25,406 nucleotides of DNA from contig CAYUAC010000015.1 in assembly GCA_964442515.1 (NCBI GenBank), positions 1-25,406 on the forward strand. Reading direction: 5' to 3'. The translations under genes were made by a program, and so were the position numbers. The notes under the pieces are model-generated. The model searched no databases, was not told the DNA's origin, and worked only from the letters and a program-made list of their open reading frames with translations. This DNA is from TCS-49 sp964442515. GTDB taxonomy: Bacteria > Campylobacterota > Campylobacteria > Campylobacterales > Sulfurovaceae. Shown here piece after piece: positions 7,212-20,164 of this stretch; position 1 is the stretch's first letter, and every line of letters begins with the position of its first letter.

Positions 7212-7364
7212 ATGAGAGAAACGATTCACTTAGCGTGTGAAAAGTGCAAAAGAAGAAACTATCACACCAGTAAGAATAAAAAAAATACGACTGGCAAGAT
7301 CAGTTTAAAAAAATACTGTAAGTTTTGTAAAGAACATACTGTTCACAAAGAAGCGAAGCTTTAA
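7212..7364 (+). CDS. rpmG: 50S ribosomal protein L33 (zinc-binding type)
   Basis: This 50-codon gene encodes MRETIHLACEKCKRRNYHTS and so on to a Lys-rich C-terminus, the small basic L33 protein of the large subunit near the tRNA exit site. Two CxxC pairs, C9-x2-C12 and C36-x2-C39, make it a zinc-ribbon (C+) form, unlike the cysteine-free E. coli type. The ATG at 7212 follows AGAAGGG about 10 nt upstream. Position between tuf and tRNA-Trp/secE is the normal place for this gene in Campylobacterota and many other bacteria. Confidence 0.95.
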   Translation: MRETIHLACEKCKRRNYHTSKNKKNTTGKISLKKYCKFCKEHTVHKEAKL

Positions 7365-7367
7365 ACC

Positions 7368-7399
7368 TAAGATAACTTTGATTTTTCAAAGTTATCTTA
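7368..7399 (+). other. Strong AU-rich hairpin between rpmG and tRNA-Trp
   Basis: A perfect 13-bp stem (7368-7380 with 7387-7399) encloses a 6-nt ATTTTT loop, 4 nt after the rpmG stop and 7 nt before the tRNA 5' end. It lacks a downstream T-run, so a role in 3'-end protection or RNase processing that frees tRNA-Trp is more likely than termination. Confidence 0.65.
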
Positions 7400-7406
7400 C
7401 AGTCAT

Positions 7407-7482
7407 AGGCCAATAGCTCAGTTGGTAGAGCATCGGTCTCCAAAACCGAGTGTCGGGGGTTCGAGTCCCTCTTGGCCTGCCA
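7407..7482 (+). tRNA. tRNA-Trp (anticodon CCA)
   Basis: The 76-nt cloverleaf has acceptor AGGCCAA/TTGGCCT, anticodon stem TCGGT/ACCGA with loop CTCCAAA (anticodon CCA), T-stem GGGGG/CCCTC, discriminator G and an encoded CCA. It lies inside the mRNA between rpmG and secE, as in many bacteria. Confidence 0.98.
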
Positions 7483-7497
7483 TAAAAAGGTAATTCA

Positions 7498-7677
7498 ATG
7501 CAAAAATTCATAAATTATTTTAAACTTTCTAAATTGGAACTTGAAAAAGTCATTTTTCCAACAAAAGAACAGATTAGACAGGCTTACATCGCAGTATTTA
7601 TTGTTGTTACAATAATTTCACTATTTTTGGCGCTGGTTGATTTTGTGATGTCTTTAGTCGTATCATCAGCAGTATAA
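7498..7677 (+). CDS. secE: Preprotein translocase subunit SecE
   Basis: The 59-residue protein has the short one-helix SecE architecture: an amphipathic N-terminal part (MQKFINYFKLSKLELEKVIFPTKEQIRQ), with the conserved E-x2-K-(V/I)-x-(F/W)-P-(T/S)-x-(K/E)-(E/Q) motif, and a single membrane segment (about residues 29-55). SecE clamps SecY in the plasma membrane export channel. AAAAAGG lies about 8 nt before the ATG at 7498. Placement between tRNA-Trp and nusG is diagnostic. It is much shorter than the three-helix E. coli form (127 residues) but normal for most bacteria. Confidence 0.93.
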   Translation: MQKFINYFKLSKLELEKVIFPTKEQIRQAYIAVFIVVTIISLFLALVDFVMSLVVSSAV

Positions 7678-7687
7678 AAGGATATTA

Positions 7688-8218
7688 ATGGCACTACAAT
7701 GGTATGCGATTCAAGCATATGCGGGCAGTGAACAAGCTGTCAAGCGGGGAATCCAGCAGCTTATAGAGGAAAACTCGTTGCAGGAAAAACTCGGTGATAT
7801 TATTGTTCCAACAGAGGATGTTATTGATATCAAGGACGGTAAGAAAAGAATTACCGAACGCTCGCTCTATCCGGGGTACGTATTTATCAATATCGATCTA
7901 GACACGGCATTATGGCAAAAGATTCAATCACTGCCGCGTGTATCGCGCTTTATCGGTGAGCAGAAAAAGCCTACGCCGCTTTCAAAGAAAGATATCGATC
8001 TTATACTTGAAAAAGTTAGCAAAAAGTCTGCGCCCAAACCGAAAGTCGAGTATGAAAAAGGTGAGATGGTGCGTATCATCGACGGCCCTTTTGCTAACTT
8101 CAATGGTATGGTTGAAGAGTACGATCTCGAACACGGCAAGCTGAAACTCAATGTTTCGATCTTTGGTAGAAATACGCCTGTTGAGATTCAGTACACGCAG
8201 GTAGAAAAAATTATATAA
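7688..8218 (+). CDS. nusG: Transcription termination/antitermination factor NusG
   Basis: The 176-residue protein begins MALQWYAIQAYAGSEQAVKRGI, the start of the NGN domain that binds the RNA polymerase clamp. It continues through PTEDVIDIKDGKKRITERSLYPGYVFINID and PRVSRFIG. The C-terminal KOW domain (KGEMVRIIDGPFANFNGMVEEYD ending VEIQYTQVEKI, about residues 121-174) contacts Rho or ribosomal protein S10. Length is normal. AAAGG ends 5 nt before the ATG. secE ends 10 nt upstream, so the two are co-translated from one message. Confidence 0.98.
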   Translation: MALQWYAIQAYAGSEQAVKRGIQQLIEENSLQEKLGDIIVPTEDVIDIKDGKKRITERSLYPGYVFINIDLDTALWQKIQSLPRVSRFIGEQKKPTPLSKKDIDLILEKVSKKSAPKPKVEYEKGEMVRIIDGPFANFNGMVEEYDLEHGKLKLNVSIFGRNTPVEIQYTQVEKII

Positions 8219-8238
8219 TCAAATAAAAAGGAAATATG

Positions 8239-8664
8239 ATGGCTAAAAAAGTAGCAGATAAATTCAAATTGATGATACCGGCCGGGCAGGCAAACCCGTC
8301 ACCACCGGTAGGTCCCGCTTTGGGTCAGCGCGGTATCAACATCATGGAATTTTGTAAAGCGTTTAACGAAAGAACAAAAGAGATGTCGGGCTTTAACATC
8401 CCCGTTGAGATCACAGCCTACAGTGACAGAAGTTTCACCTTCATCACCAAGCAGCCTCCGGCAACGGATCTGATCAAAAAAGCTGCGGGTATCAAAAAGG
8501 GTACGGACAATCCGATTCAAAACAAGGTTGCAAAAATTTCCAGGGCACAGCTTGACGAAATCGTACAAAAAAAGATTGCAGACCTCAATACTGACGACCC
8601 GGAAATGGCGGCGCGCATAATCGCCGGCAGCTGTGAAAGCATGGGCGTAGAAATTGAAGATTAA
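8239..8664 (+). CDS. rplK: 50S ribosomal protein L11
   Basis: The 141-residue protein contains the N-terminal signature PAGQANPSPPVGPALGQRG and NIMEFCKAFN, which forms the stalk base and the thiopeptide-binding site with 23S rRNA. The C-terminal rRNA-binding domain (KAAGIKKGTDNPIQNKVAKISRAQLDEI) follows. Two ATG codons lie in tandem (8236 and 8239). I chose 8239: it gives the family N-terminus MAKKV and a 6-nt spacing from AGGA (8229-8232), against 3 nt for 8236. It follows nusG by 20 nt and is followed by rplA. Confidence 0.97.
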   Translation: MAKKVADKFKLMIPAGQANPSPPVGPALGQRGINIMEFCKAFNERTKEMSGFNIPVEITAYSDRSFTFITKQPPATDLIKKAAGIKKGTDNPIQNKVAKISRAQLDEIVQKKIADLNTDDPEMAARIIAGSCESMGVEIED

Positions 8665-8706
8665 GACCACTGTTAGTGGGAGCAAAAAACTATTGCGGAG
8701 AGATAT

Positions 8707-9399
8707 ATGAGTAAAAGAATTGAACAATTAAAAAAAGACGTAGATTTTGAAAAAACGTATACATTAAGCGAAGCGGCACAAACCGCTTCCAAACTGAAAA
8801 CGGCAAAATTTGACGAAACAGTAGAGTTGGCGTTGAATCTCAACGTTGACCCAAGACACGCAGACCAGATGGTCAGAGGCGCAATCGTCCTGCCAAACGG
8901 CACGGGCAAAGACGTCAAGGTTGCCGTACTGGCCAAAGCGGACAAAGCTGACGCTGCAAAAGATGCCGGTGCCGATATCGTAGGCAGTGACGACCTGGTC
9001 GAAGATATCCAGGCGGGCAATATCAACTTCGATACGCTGATTGCCACACCCGATATGATGGGTGTAGCCGGTAAAGTCGCAAGAGTACTGGGGCCAAAAG
9101 GTCTTATGCCAAATCCTAAAAACGGGACAGTTACGCCCGATGTTGCTAAAGCGGTTAAAGAAGCAAAAGCCGGTAAAGTTGATTTCCGGGTTGACAAAAA
9201 AGGCAACATCCATGCCGGAATCGGCAAGGCTAGCTTTGCTACAGACGCTTTAGAAGAAAATTTAACAACACTGATCAGAGAGATCAACAGAAAAAAACCA
9301 TCTGCGGCTAAGGGTAGATATATGCAAAATGCCGCGTTGTCACTGACAATGAGTCCGGCGATTAAAATCGACACCAGCGAGTTGATGGACGTTAAATAA
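8707..9399 (+). CDS. rplA: 50S ribosomal protein L1
   Basis: The 230-residue protein shows the two-domain L1 fold with ETVELALNLNVDPRHADQMVRGAIVLPNGTGK at the N-terminal side and the signature GPKGLMPNPKNGTVTPDVAKAV. It ends with the usual IKIDTSELM. L1 forms the mobile stalk at the ribosomal E site and in many bacteria represses its own rplK-rplA message. GGAG (about 8697-8700) precedes the ATG. A small hairpin CCACT-GTT-AGTGG (8667-8679) lies between rplK and rplA; whether it binds L1 is unknown. Confidence 0.98.
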   Translation: MSKRIEQLKKDVDFEKTYTLSEAAQTASKLKTAKFDETVELALNLNVDPRHADQMVRGAIVLPNGTGKDVKVAVLAKADKADAAKDAGADIVGSDDLVEDIQAGNINFDTLIATPDMMGVAGKVARVLGPKGLMPNPKNGTVTPDVAKAVKEAKAGKVDFRVDKKGNIHAGIGKASFATDALEENLTTLIREINRKKPSAAKGRYMQNAALSLTMSPAIKIDTSELMDVK

Positions 9400-9432
9400 G
9401 CATACAGACGCTTTATCTTAGGCTTAAGAAAA

Positions 9433-9518
9433 CGGGGGCACGGGCTTAATCAGATCAGCTTTTTTCCGAAGCTGTGTGCCCGCAACGCGGGACTGCCCTG
9501 TTTGAAGTCGGAAAGGAG
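9433..9518 (+). promoter_or_regulatory. Probable L10 leader (autoregulatory mRNA element)
   Basis: The 124-nt gap before rplJ is GC-rich and structured, unlike the other short spacers of the operon. GGGCAC (9436-9441) pairs with GTGCCC (9476-9481), and an inner hairpin CAGCTT (9456-9461)/AAGCTG (9469-9474) sits inside an internal loop. A GC-rich 3' part (GCGGGACTGCCC) leads to the rplJ ribosome site AAAGGAG (9512-9518). In many bacteria this interval is the L10(L7/L12)4-binding leader that represses rplJL translation. Assignment rests on position and pairing; I could not run a covariance search. Confidence 0.65.
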
Positions 9519-9523
9519 TAGAA

Positions 9524-10039
9524 ATGACCAGAATCGAAAAAGAACGTCTTGTCGCGCACTTGAGCGAAGAGTTCGGCGCCGCAAACGGCATCGTTATTGC
9601 CAACTATAAAGGCATGACCGTTGAAGAGATGGAAGCGATGCGTAAAATGGCGCGGGAAGCTGACGTAAAAGTACGCGTTCTTAACAACAGACTTTCACTT
9701 ATCGCGCTTAAAAACGCCGGTAAAGAGGGACTGGATCTTGAAAATACCAATGTTGCCCTGTGGGGCGAAGATTTGGTATCTGTTGCCAAAACAGCCGTCA
9801 AATCGGCTGAAGACAGTGAAGACAAGCTAGAGATCAAAGCAGGCCACATCGAAGGCGAAGCGGTAAGCAAAGACGAAATAATCGCGTACTCAAAGCTTCC
9901 GGGCCGAGAAGAGTTGCTGGGCATGCTGCTATCCACATGGACTGCGCCGGCCCGCGATCTTGCCGGTGTGCTTAATGCGGTACCGAGCAATTTTGTTACT
10001 GTTCTTGATAATATCAGGGACCAAAAAGAATCAGCATAA
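9524..10039 (+). CDS. rplJ: 50S ribosomal protein L10
   Basis: The 171-residue protein begins MTRIEKERLVAHLSEEF and shows the L10 pattern IVIANYKGMTVEEMEAMRKMAREADVKVRVLNNRLSLIAL, then LPGREELLGMLLSTWTAPARDLAGVLNAVPSNFVTVLDNIRDQKE, whose last helix binds L7/L12 dimers. It anchors the GTPase-activating stalk. The ATG at 9524 follows AAAGGAG at 5 nt. It is preceded by the structured leader and followed 28 nt later by rplL. Confidence 0.98.
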   Translation: MTRIEKERLVAHLSEEFGAANGIVIANYKGMTVEEMEAMRKMAREADVKVRVLNNRLSLIALKNAGKEGLDLENTNVALWGEDLVSVAKTAVKSAEDSEDKLEIKAGHIEGEAVSKDEIIAYSKLPGREELLGMLLSTWTAPARDLAGVLNAVPSNFVTVLDNIRDQKESA

Positions 10040-10067
10040 ATAAAAATTACAATAAAAAGGAATCACA

Positions 10068-10445
10068 ATGGCGATTACAAAAGAAGATGTAGTAGAATAT
10101 ATTTCAAACATGTCAGTTCTGGAGCTTTCTGAGCTTGTTAAAGAATTCGAAGAAAAGTTCGGTGTATCTGCACAACCTACAGTTGTAGCAGGCGGCGGCG
10201 GAGCTGCTGAAGGCGGCGAAGCAGCCGAAGAGCAGACAGAGTTTGACGTAGTGCTTACGGATGCGGGCGCTAAAAAAATCAACACTATTAAAGTCGTAAG
10301 AGCGGTAACAGGCCTTGGTCTCAAAGAAGCGAAAGCGGCAGTTGAAGAACTTCCCCACACACTCAAAGAAGGTGCTGAAAAAGAGGAAGCAGAAGATATC
10401 AAAAAACAGATCGAAGAAGCTGGAGCTAAGTGCGAACTTAAGTAA
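10068..10445 (+). CDS. rplL: 50S ribosomal protein L7/L12
   Basis: The 125-residue acidic protein has the N-terminal dimerisation domain (MAITKEDVVEYISNMSVLELSELVKEFEEKFGV), an Ala/Gly/Glu-rich hinge (AGGGGAAEGGEAAEEQ) and the globular C-terminal domain EFDVVLTDAGAKKINTIKVVRAVTGLGLKEAKAAVEELP, which contacts elongation factors. It is present in several copies per ribosome. AAAAGGA precedes the ATG. It ends 126 nt before rpoB, the longest spacer in the operon downstream of the tuf-linked tRNA genes. Confidence 0.98.
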   Translation: MAITKEDVVEYISNMSVLELSELVKEFEEKFGVSAQPTVVAGGGGAAEGGEAAEEQTEFDVVLTDAGAKKINTIKVVRAVTGLGLKEAKAAVEELPHTLKEGAEKEEAEDIKKQIEEAGAKCELK

Positions 10446-10456
10446 TTTTAGTTTCT

Positions 10457-10482
10457 GTTCAAAGGAGGTTTCTCCTTTGAAC
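10457..10482 (+). other. rplL-rpoB spacer hairpin 1 (buries an AAAGGAGG sequence)
   Basis: GTTCAAAGGAG (10457-10467) pairs perfectly with CTCCTTTGAAC (10472-10482) around a GTTT loop, an 11-bp stem starting 11 nt after the rplL stop. No T-run follows. In E. coli the matching interval carries an attenuator and an RNase III site that lower rpoBC expression relative to ribosomal proteins; this hairpin could do the same. The left arm contains AAAGGAGG, a full Shine-Dalgarno sequence. Confidence 0.75.
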
Positions 10483-10494
10483 GATCCCTACTTG

Positions 10495-10538
10495 AAACCA
10501 TTGCACTGCAATCAGCCGATTGTAGCGTGCAATGGTTT
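10495..10538 (+). other. rplL-rpoB spacer hairpin 2, possible attenuator
   Basis: AAACCATTGCAC (10495-10506) pairs with GTGCAATGGTTT (10527-10538). Inside it, TGCAATC (10507-10513) pairs with GATTGTA (10518-10524) around AGCC, with only GC bulged on the 3' side. This 19-bp rod is followed by TTACCATTTTA, an interrupted T-run, so partial termination is possible. It ends 33 nt before rpoB. Confidence 0.75.
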
Positions 10539-10571
10539 TACCATTTTACCCCAAAATAAGGTTATAAACTT

Positions 10572-13500
10572 ATGTTAAATTCACTTTATTCAGGAAACAG
10601 ACTACGAGTAGATTTTTCTAAAACAGCTCAAGAGATAGAAGTTCCCAATCTTTTGCAACTGCAGCAAAAAAGTTATGATGATTTCTTGATGATCGGCAAG
10701 AATGATAAAAGCGAAAGCGGGATCGAGCGCGTTTTCAAATCGGTTTTCCCGATCAACGACCAGCAAAACCGTATCACTTTAGAATACGACAGTATCGAAG
10801 TAATCAAACCCAAATACACCGTCAGAGAGTGTATGGAACGGGGTTTGACCTACTCGGTGGCACTGAAACTGAAAATCCGTCTTGTAACCTGGGAAAGAAA
10901 CGAAAAAACCGGTGAGAAACTGGGTGTAAAAGATATTAAAGAACAAGATATCTATGTACGCGACATACCGATGATGACAGATCGTACCTCATTTATCGTC
11001 AACGGTGTCGAAAGAGTTATCGTCAACCAGTTGCATAGAAGTCCCGGCGTTATCTTCAAAGAGGATGAATCAACAACCGGCGGCAACAAGGTTATCTATT
11101 CTTCTCAAATCATCCCAGACCGCGGGTCGTGGCTCTATTTTGAGTACGACCAAAAAGAGATTTTGTATGCGCGCATCAACAAAAGAAGAAAGATTCCCGT
11201 AACCATTCTTTTCAGAGCGCTGGGATACAGTAAAGAAGATATTTTAAAACTTTTCTATCCCGTCAAAGAGGTAAAGGTACAAAACAACAGATTTATCGTA
11301 CCTTTCAGTCAGGAACACTTTATCGGCAGAGCCGAATTTGACGTAAAAGATTTAGACGGCAATACGATCGTAGCAAGCGGCAAGCGCCTTACGAAGAAAA
11401 AAGCGCAAAAGCTTATCGACGGCGGCCTGGAGTGGGTTGAGTATCCGATCGATTTCTTGCTGGAACGTTATCTGGCTGCTCCGGTTGTCGACAATGAAAG
11501 CGGTGAAGTCCTTTATGACACGGCCAACCCGCTTGATGAAGCCAAGTTGAAAAAAATCATCGACAGCGGTATTGAAACCTTTTCCATCGCCGATGACCTG
11601 GCTGAGGGAAGAGACAAAGGTATCTTAAACTCTTTCCAGGCGGATTTTGAAAACCTCAAGCTGTTAAAGCAGACTGAGGAGATCGAGGATGAAAACGATC
11701 TCAGTGCAATCCGTATTTACAAGGTCATGCGGCCGGGAGAACCCGTGACCGTCGAAGCGGCAAAAGAGTTTGTCCGTCAACTGTTCTTTGATCCCGAACG
11801 ATACGATTTGACAAAAGTCGGCCGTATGAAGATGAATCATAAGCTGGGTCTGAATGTTCCCGATTACGTTACCGTGATGACGGCTCAGGATATTATCAAA
11901 ACCGTCGAATACCTGATTAAGGTTAAAAACGGTCAGGGACATATCGATGACCGTGATCACCTGGGCAACAGACGTATCAGATCGATCGGCGAACTGCTTG
12001 GCAACGAGCTTCACAACGGTCTGGTCAAGATGCAAAAAGCGATCAAGGATAAGATGACGGTTGTCACCACCAGCCTTGATGAGTTGATGCCCTACGATCT
12101 GGTCAATTCCAAAATGATCACCAACACGATCCTGGAGTTTTTCTCAAGCGGGCAGTTGAGTCAGTTTATGGATCAGACCAATCCGCTCAGTGAAATCACG
12201 CATAAAAGACGTTTGAGTGCGCTTGGTGAAGGCGGCCTTGTCAAAGAAAGAGCCGGCTTTGAAGTCAGAGACGTCCACCCCACGCACTACGGACGTATCT
12301 GTCCGATCGAAACGCCGGAGGGCCAAAATATCGGTCTGATCAATACGCTTTCGACATACGCCAAGGTGAACGAACTGGGCTTTATCGAAGCGCCGTACAA
12401 GAAGGTAAAAGACGGCAAAGTCTCCAGTGAAATCGTTTATATGACAGCTACGCAGGAAGAAAACAAGGTTATTGCCCCAGCAAGTACGACGCTGGACAAA
12501 GAGGGCAAAATCGTTGATGATTTGATCGAAGTCCGCGTAGACGGCGAGATTACGCTGATTGATAAAAACAGGGTTGATCTGATCGATATCAATCCCCTTA
12601 TGGTCGTCGGCGGCGCGGCGAGCCTGATTCCGTTTTTGGAACACGATGACGCCAACCGTGCGCTTATGGGGTCAAACATGCAGCGCCAGGCTGTTCCGCT
12701 TCTCAAAACAGAAGCCCCTGTTGTGGGTACGGGCATGGAAAAAATTACCGGACGTGACGCCTGGGAAAATATCAAAGCAAAACGCGCAGGCGTGGTAGAA
12801 AAGGTTGATGCCAAGAATGTGTATATCATGGGTGAAGATGACGAAGGCGTATTTATCGATCATTACTCTATGCAAAAAAATATGCGCACCAACCAAAATA
12901 CCACTTTCTCACAGGCTCCAACCGTTAAGCAGGGTCAAAAAGTCCACAAAGGTCAGGTGATCGCAGACGGTCCCAACATGGACAAAGGCGAACTTGCAAT
13001 CGGCAAAAACGCGCTTGTGGCGTTTATGCCCTGGAACGGCTACAACTTCGAAGACGCCGTTGTTATCAGCGACCGGCTGATCAAAGAAGATACCTTTACG
13101 TCGGTACATACGTATGAAAAAGAGTGCGAAGCCAGAGAACTCAAGCACGGCAACGAAGAAGTCACCAGGGATATTCCAAACGTACGTGAAGACGATCTGC
13201 TCCATCTTGATGAAAGCGGTATCGTCAAGGTCGGAACCAACGTCAAACCCGGCATGATCCTGGTTGGCAAAGTGTCTCCGAAAGGCGAGGTCAAGCCAAC
13301 GCCTGAAGAGCGGCTTCTGCGGGCGATCTTTGGCGAAAAAGCGGGCCACGTGGTCAATAAATCGCTGTACTGCCCCGCCAGCATGGAAGGCGTGGTCGTT
13401 GATGTAAAAGTTTTTACCAAAAAAGGGTACGACAAAGACGCCAGAGCGCTGCAGTCGTATGAAAAAGAAAAGCAGCAGCTTGATTTGGAACACCACGACC

Positions 13501-14718
13501 AGCTGCTGATGATCGACAGGGAAGAGATGCTTCGTATCACTTCTCTGCTGTCAAAAGCCAAGCTGCAAGAGGACGTGGAACTGGGCGAAGAGAGTTTTAA
13601 AGCAGGCGAAAGCGTAAGCAAGGAAGTGATCGAGGGTGTGAACAGATTTGCCCTGAATTCGCTTGTCAGAAAGTATTCTGATGAAGTGCAGGATCAGTAC
13701 GAATCGTTAAAAGCGCATTTTCAGGCAGAAAAGCGCAAGCTCAAAGAAGCCCATGACGAAAAACTCAACATCCTTGAAAAAGACGATATTCTGCCAAGCG
13801 GAATCACCAAGCTGGTCAAGGTTTATGTCGCGACCAAGCGTAAGATGAAAGTAGGCGACAAGGTCGCCGGCCGTCACGGGAATAAAGGTATCGTCGCCAA
13901 CATCGTCCCCGAAATCGATATGCCTTACATGGAAGACGGTACGCCCGTTGACGTGGTACTTAACCCCCTTGGCGTTCCTTCGCGTATGAATATCGGGCAG
14001 ATTCTGGAAGTTCACCTGGGACTTGCGGGGAAAAATCTGGGCAAACAGATCGAGCAGATGATGGCGGATAAAACGAAAGACTTCACCGCTGATCTGCGGC
14101 AGAAGATGATCGATATCGCCGATACGGGCAAACTGATGAATGCCAAAGAGGTTATGGGCAAGATGGATGATGAAACGCTGATTGAATACGCCAAAGACTG
14201 GCAGGACGGCGTACGTTTTGCTTCACCGGTATTTGAAGGAACCAATCCCGAAGAGTTCAAGCGTCTGTTTGAACTGGCCAGGATCGACAGTGACGGCAAG
14301 ATGGTCCTGTATGACGGCAAAACCGGTGAGCGTATCAAGGAAAGAGTCAACGTAGGCTATATGTACATGCTCAAGCTCCACCACCTGGTCGATGAAAAAG
14401 TCCACGCCAGAGCGACCGGTCCCTACTCGCTGGTTACCCAGCAGCCAGTGGGCGGTAAAGCGCTCTTTGGCGGCCAGAGATTTGGGGAGATGGAAGTCTG
14501 GGCGCTGGAAGCCTACGGCGCGGCCCATACGCTCAAAGAGATGCTGACGACCAAGTCAGATGACGTTGACGGCCGTGTGGCGGCGTACAAAGCGATCACA
14601 AGAGGCGAGCCGGTACCCAGACCGGGTATCCCCGAAACAATGTTTGTACTGCGTAAAGAGTTGCAGGCTCTTGGTATTGACGTAGACCTATACGATGACG
14701 AGGAAGAAGAGGGAAGTG

Positions 14719-14726
<8 letters not shown>
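10572..14726 (+). CDS. rpoB: RNA polymerase beta subunit
   Basis: The 1384-residue protein is a complete RpoB, slightly longer than E. coli (1342). Landmarks: HRSPGVIF; GQGHIDDRDHLGNRRIRSIGELLGNE; the rifampicin-pocket region QLSQFMDQTNPLSEITHKRRLSALGEGGL (residues 528-556), with D534, H544 and S549 at the sites matching E. coli D516, H526 and S531; HYGRICPIETPEGQNIGLI; GYNFEDAVVIS; and KVAGRHGNKGIVA. It forms the catalytic pincer with RpoC. The ATG at 10572 follows a weak TAAGG 10 nt upstream, the poorest ribosome site in the operon. The last 8 nt overlap rpoC. Confidence 0.99.
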
Positions 14727-19232
<4,506 letters not shown>

Positions 19233-19239
<7 letters not shown>

Positions 19240-19261
19240 CAAGCTTCACTCTTGCTGTTTT
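19233..19261. terminator. Bidirectional terminator shared by rpoC and the converging methyltransferase gene
   Basis: AGCAAG (19238-19243) pairs with CTTGCT (19251-19256) around CTTCACT. The stem extends by a T-G wobble and four A-T pairs (19233-19236 with 19258-19261). Each strand ends in a T-run (GTTTTG on plus, ATTTTTG on minus). The rpoC TAG (19237-19239) is in the left arm and the minus-strand TGA (19248-19246) is in the loop. Confidence 0.75.
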
Positions 19262-20031
19262 GCCCATGAGATAACGGCCCACTGTACCGGGTCGTTACCG
19301 CGGGGCTTGTTGTTATACCAGCTTGATAACCTTTTTTCTTCAGCCTCGCTGAGGTTCCCGACACTCCACTGTACGCTTTGTAAAAACGCTTCTTTAGTAT
19401 CAAAACCGCTGCCTTTGTTTTCACTTTGGATAAACTGTACGCTTGCGTGAATGCCCATATTGTAAAGGATATTGAGAATATAGATATAATCGGGCTTTGG
19501 CGTAATATGTCTGTCTAAAAGTGCCAAAACCTCCTTTGGCAGAAAGCTTCCTCCGACTTTGTAGCTGATATAAACGCGCTTTTTTACTTTCTCGTGAAGT
19601 TTTCGCAGCGCTGCTGCCATATCGCGGACTTCCATCGACCGGGAAGCGATGACGATATCAGCTGCTGCAATGTCATCCCAGCAGTCATACCACGACCGTT
19701 GCAGGCCGGTTATATTGCCAATTTGCTGTTTTGCCGCGTTTTGGCGCAGGTGATTAAGCATCTGAGTAGAAAAATCCAGGCATTGTACGTGATCAACCTC
19801 TTTGGCAAGTAGGAGGCTGAGGTTGCCTACCCCGCACCCTACATCAAGCACGCTTGCGGCGTCACGGGTATCGACAAGGCGTAAAAACTGTCTGTTGTAT
19901 ATCGAATCAAAGACTTTCTGGTTCATACTGGCAGCTTTTTTGTCCCAGTCCGCGGCACTTTTTGGCTGAAAGGTGGTACGCGCTTTTTGTTCCCTGTACA
20001 TGGCGGCAAAATCGATATCTTCAAAACGCAT
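19246..20031 (-). CDS. Class I SAM-dependent methyltransferase
   Basis: The 261-residue protein carries the SAM-binding motif VLDVGCGVGNLSLLLA (residues 61-76), then an acidic end of strand 2 (VQCLDFSTQML) and IVIASRSMEV at strand 4, the Rossmann-like class I fold. The C-terminal part (LNILYNMGIHASVQFI ... SVGNLSEAEEKRLSSWY) is seen in bacterial methyltransferases of unknown substrate; I cannot name the target. The ATG at 20031 was chosen over an upstream alternative (6 codons) because CAGGAG lies 7 nt before it. It is a single-gene unit with its own -10 box and shares a terminator with rpoC. Confidence 0.8.
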   Translation of the reverse strand: MRFEDIDFAAMYREQKARTTFQPKSAADWDKKAASMNQKVFDSIYNRQFLRLVDTRDAASVLDVGCGVGNLSLLLAKEVDHVQCLDFSTQMLNHLRQNAAKQQIGNITGLQRSWYDCWDDIAAADIVIASRSMEVRDMAAALRKLHEKVKKRVYISYKVGGSFLPKEVLALLDRHITPKPDYIYILNILYNMGIHASVQFIQSENKGSGFDTKEAFLQSVQWSVGNLSEAEEKRLSSWYNNKPRGNDPVQWAVISWAKQQE

Positions 20032-20064
20032 GGATACTCCTGTGTGCAAGTTGTAGCAAGTGTT

Positions 20065-20070
20065 ATTATA
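20065..20070 (-). promoter_or_regulatory. Probable -10 box for the methyltransferase gene
   Basis: On the minus strand TATAAT lies 33 nt before the ATG at 20031. No clear -35 is seen. A short hairpin (20071-20092, CTGCC/GGCAG arms) lies just upstream of the -10 box on the template and may act as a terminator for the gene before it. Confidence 0.4.
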
Positions 20071-20164
20071 CTGCCACTTTTTTCAAAGGCAGCTTGCAGA
20101 GACTACTATCCACACGGTTTTATCGGGTTTGGGGTCTCACTGCTGTACTCTGAAGCCCACCGCT

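Noticed and set aside
12909..13621. Long minus-strand frames opposite rpoB (also 17515-18351 opposite rpoC)
   Set aside because: They lie wholly inside essential, well-matched rpoB and rpoC, overlap each other in different frames and show no protein family.
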